Below, piece after piece: positions 6,812-10,822 of a stretch of DNA of 10,822 nucleotides; the stretch's first letter is position 1; every line of letters begins with the position of its first letter. Under the pieces are notes generated by a model. The model saw only the letters and a program-made list of their open reading frames with translations. It was not told the origin of the DNA and did no database searches. The translations under genes were made by a program, and so were the position numbers. Source of the DNA: Chloroflexota bacterium (GTDB lineage: Bacteria > Chloroflexota > Anaerolineae > Promineifilales > Promineifilaceae); NCBI GenBank assembly GCA_024278255.1, contig JAJRTP010000257.1, forward strand, positions 1 through 10,822. The letters are read 5' to 3'.

Positions 6812-6888
6812 TCAGTTTTCAGTGTTCAGTGGGCAGTGTTCAGCAATGCCACTGAACACTAAATACTGTTCACTGAACACTGATTACT
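6812..6888. repeat. GTTCAGTG-type direct and inverted repeats in the znuC-znuB junction
   Basis: The whole 77-base gap is built from variants of CAGTGTTCAG and its complement. AGTGTTCAGTGG (6821-6832) pairs perfectly with 6849-6860, a 12-bp stem with a 16-base loop. Overlapping this, the 13 bases at 6819-6831 pair perfectly with 6871-6883, so two mutually exclusive hairpins are possible. There is no U-run and no Shine-Dalgarno before znuB. Confidence 0.85.
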
Positions 6889-7731
6889 ATGAACCTACTC
6901 CTGACTCCTTTCCAGTATGAATTTTTCCGCAATGGCACCCTGGCGGCCGTGTTGGTGGGCGCGTTGTGCGGGCTGATTGGCGTGTACATTGTCCTGCGGG
7001 GGATGAGCTACATCGGGCACGGGCTGTCGCACGCTATCTTTGGCGGAGCGGTGATTGCCTTTGTCATGCAGTGGAACTTTTACATCGGCGCCGGGCTGTG
7101 GGGCTTTTTGGCCGCCTTGCTCATCAACCAGACGGTGCGCCGCACCCGCATCAATGCCGATGCCGCTATCGGGGTGATTACCACGGCCAGTTTTGCCATC
7201 GGTGTGGCCCTCATTTCCCGTTACCGCCGCTTCACCCAATCGTTTGACGCTGCCCTTTTTGGCAACATTCTGGGCGTGACGCAAAAGGATGTGCTGGTGA
7301 TTGCCGCCGTGACGCTGCTGGTTGTCATTGTCATTATCCTTCTGTACAAACAGTTGCTTTTTACCACATTCGACAGTGAAGTAGCCCAGGTGTACGGCAT
7401 TTCCACCGGTTGGGTAGATACCTGGTTTGCCCTGCTGCTGGCGGCAGCGATCATCGTCTCCATGCAGGTATTGGGCGTGACCATGATTGCCGCGGCGCTG
7501 GTCATCCCGGCCATCACCGCCCGCCTGCTGACGGATAGTTTCCACCGCATGATTCTCATCTCCACCAGCCTGGGGGCGCTGACGGGGCTGGTGGGCATGT
7601 ATCTGAGTTTTTATGTGGACGTGTCCAGCGGGGCGACAATTGTCCTGGTGCAGGCGGTGCTTTTTGGGCTGGCTTTGCTCTGGTCATCGTGGCGGCATAG
7701 AAACGGCCGTCTCATACACACGCATGTTTGA
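6889..7731 (+). CDS. znuB: Zinc/manganese ABC transporter permease (ZnuB-like)
   Basis: A 280-residue ABC-3 family inner-membrane permease with about eight hydrophobic helices, at roughly 16-36, 47-61, 66-82, 94-110, 134-153, 177-192, 196-216 and 222-265, the last region covering two helices. Family signatures include the LRGMSYIGHGLSHAIFGGA segment (36-54), the NADAAIGVITTASFAIGVAL segment (89-108), where DAAIG is highly conserved, and LGVTMIAAALVIPAITARLL (195-214). It forms the transmembrane channel for the ion delivered by ZnuA and is driven by ZnuC. The ATG at 6889 is preceded by repeat sequence with no Shine-Dalgarno, so it may rely on coupling to znuC translation. The hydrophilic tail ending NGRLIHTHV is encoded partly by an ACGGCCGT copy and holds two histidines. 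Confidence 0.92.
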   Translation: MNLLLTPFQYEFFRNGTLAAVLVGALCGLIGVYIVLRGMSYIGHGLSHAIFGGAVIAFVMQWNFYIGAGLWGFLAALLINQTVRRTRINADAAIGVITTASFAIGVALISRYRRFTQSFDAALFGNILGVTQKDVLVIAAVTLLVVIVIILLYKQLLFTTFDSEVAQVYGISTGWVDTWFALLLAAAIIVSMQVLGVTMIAAALVIPAITARLLTDSFHRMILISTSLGALTGLVGMYLSFYVDVSSGATIVLVQAVLFGLALLWSSWRHRNGRLIHTHV

Positions 7732-7736
7732 AATGT

Positions 7737-7757
7737 GTTGCGTGTTGCGTGTTGCGT
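7737..7757. repeat. GTTGCGT heptamer repeated three times
   Basis: Three exact, adjacent GTTGCGT copies begin six bases after the znuB stop. They belong to the same style of spacer repeat as TGCGTAT at 4362-4375. The third copy contains a weak TTGCGT that could act as a -35 with GATAAT at 7776-7781 (18-base spacing), but this promoter is poorly supported. Confidence 0.8.
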
Positions 7758-7781
7758 GATAGGCTAGGGGAGATAGATAAT

Positions 7782-7835
7782 TGTAGCCGCGGTATCCTTG
7801 CCGTGAGAGTACGAGGATGGGAATCTTCGGCTGCA
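7782..7835 (+). ncRNA. Possible structured RNA leader upstream of lutA
   Basis: An outer stem of 8 bp (TGTAGCCG 7782-7789 with CGGCTGCA 7828-7835, one G-U pair) encloses an inner hairpin. The inner stem is ATCCT (7794-7798) with AGGAT (7814-7818), then a 3-base bulge, then CGT/ACG closed by a six-base loop, GAGAGT. The lutA ribosome-binding site GAGGGAG (7841-7847) follows six bases after the outer stem, where it could be controlled by folding. I do not recognise a known riboswitch class. There is no U-run for a terminator. It could be a regulatory leader or chance pairing. Confidence 0.35.
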
Positions 7836-7853
7836 TTTCCGAGGGAGTAATTT

Positions 7854-8603
7854 ATGTCTGAAACCAAAACCGTCGCCTTATTCACCACCTGTATGGTGGA
7901 CCAGATTATGCCGGAAGTGGGTGTGGCCACCGTTCATCTTTTACGCCGCCTGGGATACGAAGTAGCCTTCCCGGAAGCGCAAACCTGCTGCGGCCAGCCT
8001 TTTTACAACAGCGGCTTCCAGAAAGAAACGGCCAATCTGGCCCGGCGCACCATTGAAATTCTGGAGCCATACGAGGCGGTTGTCTTGCCCGGCGGCTCCT
8101 GCACGACGATGATTCGTCTGGAATATGCTCATTTGTTGGCAGATGAACCGGACTGGCTGCGCCGGGCGAATGAATTGGCGGCTAAGACGTTTGAGTTAAG
8201 CCAGTTTTTGGCGCGGGAAGGGGTAGAACTAAGCGGGGATGCCACCCCTTCGGCAAGCTCAGGGCAAGCTGCAACCGGCCAACCGATTACCTACCACGAT
8301 TCCTGCCACATGTGCCGCATGTTGGGCTTGAAAGAAGAACCGCGCGAGGCGCTTACGGCCGTAGGCTACACCATCACTGAAATGGCAGAATCAGATCGCT
8401 GCTGCGGCTTTGGCGGCCTCTTCTCCATACGGATGCCCGAAGTGTCCAACGCCATGACGGCCGACAAACTGCGTCAGGCAGAGGCAACTGGCGCCCATAC
8501 CATCGTCACAGCCGACCCCGGCTGCCTGATGCAAATGCGCGGTCTGGCCGAAGGGGTGGAGGTGAAGCATTTGGCGGTGGCGCTGGAAGAAGTGACAAGG
8601 TGA
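7854..8603 (+). CDS. lutA: LutA-like Fe-S protein of the L-lactate oxidation complex
   Basis: A 249-residue protein with two cysteine-rich CCG domains. The first has Cys13, Cys45-Cys46-Gly47 (TCCGQPF) and Cys83 (GGSCTTM). The second has HDSCHMCRMLGLK (148-160), Cys183-Cys184-Gly185 (DRCCGFGG) and Cys224 (DPGCLMQM). LutA, LutB and LutC together oxidise L-lactate to pyruvate in Bacillus subtilis. The same domain occurs in heterodisulfide reductase and glycolate oxidase subunits, but the adjacent LutB-type gene fixes the assignment. Between the two domains residues 131-139 (TPSASSGQA) appear to be an in-frame insertion encoded by a short repeat-like element. The protein is about 11 residues longer than the B. 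subtilis one as I recall it. GAGGGAG at 7841-7847 is the ribosome-binding site. The last codons (VTR, stop) are already part of the octamer repeat. Confidence 0.9.
   Translation: MSETKTVALFTTCMVDQIMPEVGVATVHLLRRLGYEVAFPEAQTCCGQPFYNSGFQKETANLARRTIEILEPYEAVVLPGGSCTTMIRLEYAHLLADEPDWLRRANELAAKTFELSQFLAREGVELSGDATPSASSGQAATGQPITYHDSCHMCRMLGLKEEPREALTAVGYTITEMAESDRCCGFGGLFSIRMPEVSNAMTADKLRQAEATGAHTIVTADPGCLMQMRGLAEGVEVKHLAVALEEVTR
8245..8269. repeat. Short imperfect-palindrome element inserted in frame in lutA
   Basis: The stretch starts CCCCTTCGGCAAG, continues CTCAGGGCAAGC, and has weakly self-complementary ends (CCCT/AGGG). It encodes PSASSGQA between the two CCG domains of LutA, where relatives have no such residues as far as I recall. 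The wording resembles dispersed small repeats in bacterial genomes. That it is one of these is inference. Confidence 0.55.
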
Positions 8604-8648
8604 GAGGGTGACAAGGTGACTACTCGACTACAAGACCAACCGACTACC
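8593..8648. repeat. Octad repeat array filling the lutA-lutB junction
   Basis: Seven consecutive 8-base units in strict register share the pattern NGACNNNN. They are TGACAAGG, TGAGAGGG, TGACAAGG, TGACTACT, CGACTACA, AGACCAAC and CGACTACC. The array covers the end and stop codon of lutA and finishes exactly at the lutB ATG (8649). The CGACTAC words recall the znuA-znuC spacer. Confidence 0.85.
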
Positions 8649-10037
8649 ATGACTAAATTCAGAGAAGCGGCATTTGTGGCGATTGAAGATGTGCGGCTGC
8701 AAAGTTCGCTGGAGGGAGCGACGGGGCGTTTTCGCTCAGCGCGGGAGACAGCGCTGGCAGAACTGCCTGATTCTGACGAGATGCGCGACCATTTTAAGCG
8801 GCTGCGCGCGGCCACGTTAGCCCAGTTGGCCCTGCATCTGGAGACATTTGCAGCCAACGCCGTCAAAGCCGGCGCCCAAGTGCATTGGGCCGGAAATGCT
8901 CAGGAAGCCAGCCAGATTGTGCTGGAAATTGCCCAGGCGCATGGCGTAGAGCTGGCAGCCAAAAGCAAATCTATGGCTACGGAGGAAATCCACCTGAACG
9001 AGGTGTTGGCAGAAGCCGGCATCACGCCAGTGGAGACGGATTTGGGCGAGTGGATTATCCAGTTGGCCGGAGAGCCGCCCTCGCACATCATCGCACCGGC
9101 CATCCACAAGACAAAGGAGCAAGTAGCCGACCTGTTCAGCCAGGAATCGGGTAAGCCATTGTCGGCAACGGATATTCCCCAACTGACAGAGGAAGCGCGG
9201 CGGATGCTGCGGCAGAAGTTTTTGACAGCGGGGCTGGGGATCAGCGGCGGCAATATCATGGTAGCGGAGACGGGCAGTATTGTCCTGGTGACGAATGAGG
9301 GCAACGGCCGTATGGTCACCAGCGTCCCACCCGTCCACGTGGCCGTCATCGGCATCGAAAAAATTGTACCGGACTGGAACGGCGCGGCCGTGTGGCTCTC
9401 CTTGCTGGCCCGCAGCGCCACCGGCCAGCCCATGTCCATTTATACCAGCGTCATCACCGGCCCGGCCCGCGCTGACGACCCGGACGGCCCGGCAGAAGTG
9501 CATATTGTTTTGCTGGACAACGGCCGCAGCCAACTGGTCAACACAGAATACGAGGAAGCGCTGCAATGTATTCGCTGCGGCGCCTGCCTGAACATCTGCC
9601 CCGTCTACCGGGAAGCGGGCGGCCACGCTTACGGCAGCCCCTACAGCGGCCCGATTGGGGCGGTGGTCTCCCCCCTGCTCTTTGGCCTGGAAAATTACCC
9701 GGCGCTGCCCCAGGCCAGCACCTTGTGCGGCGCCTGCCTGGACGTCTGTCCGGCGCGGATTGACCTGCCGCGCATGCTCCTGGCCTTGCGCGCCGAGGAA
9801 GTGAAGCAAAACTTGCTCCCCTGGCATGAGCGTAAGGCGGAGGAAACGGCCGCTGCTGTGTTGGCGCGTAAGCGGGTGATGGGGTTGTCTACAAAAACGT
9901 TACGGGTATTGCAACGGCCGTTTGTCCGGGAGAACAGTTTACGTGTGCCTGAGAGGATGAATCCGGGGAACGGCCGTAAGCTGCCGGCGCTGGCTAAAAA
10001 ATCGTTCCATCAATTGTGGAAAGACGGAGAAGTCTGA
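8649..10037 (+). CDS. lutB: LutB-like LUD-domain Fe-S protein of the L-lactate oxidation complex
   Basis: A 462-residue protein with an N-terminal LUD domain and C-terminal double [4Fe-4S] region. Family landmarks include KSKSMATEEIHLNEVL (105-120), EPPSHIIAPAIHKTKEQV (142-159), TGSIVLVTNEGNGRMV (208-223) and SGPIGAVVSPLL (333-344). Cluster cysteines are in CIRCGACLNICPV (307, 310, 313, 317) and in CGACLDVCP (360, 363, 367). It resembles B. subtilis LutB almost end to end and would carry electrons during lactate oxidation to pyruvate. The start is ATG 8649, because the alignment begins there and the octad repeat ends there. An alternative GTG at 8616 has AGAGGG in front but would translate repeat sequence. 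LutC, the usual third partner, is not immediately downstream. Three ACGGCCGT copies lie in this gene. Confidence 0.92.
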   Translation: MTKFREAAFVAIEDVRLQSSLEGATGRFRSARETALAELPDSDEMRDHFKRLRAATLAQLALHLETFAANAVKAGAQVHWAGNAQEASQIVLEIAQAHGVELAAKSKSMATEEIHLNEVLAEAGITPVETDLGEWIIQLAGEPPSHIIAPAIHKTKEQVADLFSQESGKPLSATDIPQLTEEARRMLRQKFLTAGLGISGGNIMVAETGSIVLVTNEGNGRMVTSVPPVHVAVIGIEKIVPDWNGAAVWLSLLARSATGQPMSIYTSVITGPARADDPDGPAEVHIVLLDNGRSQLVNTEYEEALQCIRCGACLNICPVYREAGGHAYGSPYSGPIGAVVSPLLFGLENYPALPQASTLCGACLDVCPARIDLPRMLLALRAEEVKQNLLPWHERKAEETAAAVLARKRVMGLSTKTLRVLQRPFVRENSLRVPERMNPGNGRKLPALAKKSFHQLWKDGEV

Positions 10038-10050
10038 ATGTGAAAATTGA

Positions 10051-10206
10051 TTGGATGATTTGAAAACACCACCCGGCAACCGTCTTCATGCCCTCAAAGG
10101 CAACCACAAAGGACAGTATTCAATTTCTGTCAATGACCAGTGGCGTATCTGCTTTCGGTTTGTTGATGGCGACGCTTATGACGTTGAAGTTTGTGACTAT
10201 CACTAA
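10051..10206 (+). pseudogene. higB: higB toxin remnant, 5'-truncated
   Basis: An open stretch of 51 codons, from just after an in-frame TGA (10048-10050) to TAA (10204-10206), reads LDDLKTPPGNRLHALKG then NHKGQYSISVNDQWRICF then RFVDGDAYDVEVCDYH. This is the C-terminal half of HigB-family (RelE superfamily) mRNA-cleaving toxins, whose usual length is about 92 residues. The roughly 40 N-terminal residues are absent. The upstream sequence is the end of lutB plus 13 bases, with stops in this frame and no Met start, so the gene is broken. It keeps the expected position before higA, 14 bases away. A short internal start is conceivable but would not give a complete toxin fold. Confidence 0.82.
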
Positions 10207-10220
10207 CGAGGTTTGGAAAA

Positions 10221-10535
10221 ATGAGTATTCCCAACACGATCAGGATGCAGCGCAGACCAACCCATCCGGGGGAGATGCTGCGCGAGGATTTTATGCCGAA
10301 CTATGGACTTACCGTATCCGGTTTGGCCGAAGCGATAGGCGTTTCCCGGCAATCAATCAATGAACTGCTGCGTGAACGCCGCCGCGTCAGCCCGGAAATG
10401 GCATTGCGGCTGGCCCGGCTGTTCGGCAACTCGCCGGAATTCTGGCTAAACGCGCAGCGGGCCGTGGATTTATGGGATGCAGCCCAAGCTATTCAGAATG
10501 ATGTAGCTCGCATCAGACCGCTCATCCCCGCGTGA
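10221..10535 (+). CDS. higA: HigA-type antitoxin, XRE-family DNA-binding protein
   Basis: A 104-residue helix-turn-helix antitoxin of the HigA family. The N-terminal signature is HPGEMLREDFMPNYGLTVSG (15-34). The helix-turn-helix lies at about 30-52 (LAEAIGVSRQSINELLRERR). The C-terminal hallmark is SPEMALRLARLFGNSPEFWL (57-76), followed by DLWDAAQ (83-89). HigA neutralises HigB and represses its own operon. Here the protein looks intact while the toxin is truncated, so it is now an orphan antitoxin that might still act as a DNA-binding regulator or protect against a HigB encoded elsewhere. GAGGT at 10208-10212 is a plausible ribosome-binding site. A later start at residue 9 is possible. The neighbouring sequence contains no ACGGCCGT copies, unlike the rest of the window. 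Confidence 0.9.
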   Translation: MSIPNTIRMQRRPTHPGEMLREDFMPNYGLTVSGLAEAIGVSRQSINELLRERRRVSPEMALRLARLFGNSPEFWLNAQRAVDLWDAAQAIQNDVARIRPLIPA

Positions 10536-10554
10536 CATTGACCCTGAAGAAGCA

Positions 10555-10746
10555 ATGGACGAAAAAATGAATCCTATTCCTCCCAATATGACCATTCACG
10601 AAGCTGCCGTTTTTTGGGGCACGCGCAGCGTAGCTGATTATCCCTCGCATGTTGTCCAATTTGATTACGCACCAGACGATCACATAGCGCGGCCTCTTGG
10701 CCGCAACCAAAAAGGCGGTCCATCCTTGCAGCATAATGAAGGCTGA
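10555..10746 (+). CDS. Small antitoxin-like ORF, probably truncated
   Basis: A 63-codon ORF starting 20 bases after higA. The stretch MTIHEAAVFWGTRSVADYPS (12-31), followed by HVVQFDYAPDDH (32-43), resembles the beginning of small antitoxin-like proteins, some CopG-related, that I recall with FWDTHSVADYP in this place. Such proteins usually continue into a DNA-binding segment of 30 or more residues. Here residues 44-63 (IARPLGRNQKGGPSLQHNEG) look unrelated, and neither other frame restores the family pattern, so the 3' part seems replaced or lost. An alternative start is the Met at residue 5. No convincing Shine-Dalgarno is present. No toxin partner is visible in the window. The family assignment is tentative. 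Confidence 0.4.
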   Translation: MDEKMNPIPPNMTIHEAAVFWGTRSVADYPSHVVQFDYAPDDHIARPLGRNQKGGPSLQHNEG

Positions 10747-10822
10747 AGTAACGTCATTACAGACGCCTATAATTGGAGTCAAAGACTCAACACCAACCAC
10801 TATGCCACAGGACGGACCATGA
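10747..10822. other. Terminal stretch with a TATAAT box, no gene identified
   Basis: A TATAAT lies at 10768-10773 without a good -35 at 16-18 bases. An ATG at 10819-10821 preceded by AGGACGG could be the first codon of a gene beyond the window. Nothing else can be supported here. Confidence 0.3.

Larger units (their letters stand above)
72..9977. repeat. Dispersed octameric palindrome ACGGCCGT, 17 copies
   Basis: Exact copies begin at 72, 145, 395, 1581, 1728, 3433, 4304, 4707, 4804, 5139, 5898, 6139, 7703, 8355, 9304, 9914 and 9970. All lie in coding sequence, in all three phases: six read Thr-Ala-Val, six (Asn/Tyr)-Gly-Arg and five Arg-Pro. Chance expectation at even base composition is about 0.2 copies. 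The function is unknown. It resembles in style the highly iterated palindrome HIP1 of cyanobacteria. Confidence 0.9.

Noticed and set aside
6821..6860. Intrinsic terminator between znuC and znuB
   Set aside because: The stem is perfect but is not GC-rich and is not followed by a T-run, and it lies inside an operon. It is better explained by repeat inversion.
6895..7545. Minus-strand ORF of 216 codons opposite znuB
   Set aside because: Antisense to the permease, hydrophilic and low in complexity, typical of a reverse-complement artefact.
5919..8648. CRISPR arrays at the repeat-filled junctions
   Set aside because: Units are 7-8 bases and directly adjacent, with no spacers and no cas genes.
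8817..9827. Minus-strand ORF of 336 codons opposite lutB
   Set aside because: A shadow of a confidently identified gene. Its sequence is rich in Gly, His and Gln with no recognisable motif.
10689..10704. Terminator at the GCGGCC-TCTT-GGCCGC hairpin
   Set aside because: Neither strand has a T-run after the stem, and it lies within an open reading frame.
10522..10800. Minus-strand ORF of 92 codons at the right end
   Set aside because: It overlaps the antitoxin-like ORF, has no recognisable motif and no Shine-Dalgarno that decides a start. It may be real only if sequence beyond the window supports it.

Overview
The window looks like chromosomal DNA of a free-living bacterium, most likely a Chloroflexota lineage (Anaerolineae/Caldilineae-like). 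That placement is an inference from overall gene content, short tandem-repeat spacers between genes and a hugely over-represented octamer. No rRNA, tRNA or marker gene fixes it. Every recognisable gene is bacterial. The octamer ACGGCCGT occurs 17 times (about 0.2 expected by chance), always inside genes.

Left part, minus strand (1-4351). The window opens with the first 67 codons of a RelA/SpoT-type HD-domain gene, preceded by a near-consensus promoter so close to the start codon that the mRNA is probably leaderless. Next come a small three-helix membrane protein (306-611) and a compact four-gene run read from 4337 down to 686. That run holds a four-helix membrane protein, a 602-residue protein with a Vps62-like N-domain, coiled coil and membrane tail, another small membrane protein, and a close relative of the spectinomycin kinase APH(9)-Ia. 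The first two of these overlap by ATGA and the others are 9-23 bases apart, so they are probably one transcript.

Centre, plus strand (4404-7731). A metal-uptake operon starts from a strong promoter whose transcript start is followed by a perfect 22-bp dyad, a likely operator. It encodes a Fur-family regulator (probably Zur), then a lipoprotein metal-binding protein (ZnuA-like), an ABC ATPase (ZnuC-like) and a permease (ZnuB-like). The regulator probably represses its own operon when zinc, or possibly manganese, is plentiful.

Right part, plus strand (7732-10206). After a possible structured leader come lutA and lutB, the Fe-S proteins of the LutABC L-lactate oxidation system. The expected lutC is not next. 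Thirteen bases after lutB lies a 5'-truncated higB toxin remnant, then an intact higA antitoxin (10221-10535) and a 63-codon ORF whose N-terminus resembles small antitoxin-like proteins. This end looks like a rearranged, decaying toxin-antitoxin patch.

A distinctive feature is that intergenic junctions are filled with 7-8 bp tandem or inverted repeats, in three cases running from the stop codon of one gene to the start codon of the next and leaving no Shine-Dalgarno sequence. A separate short palindromic-type insert sits in frame inside lutA.
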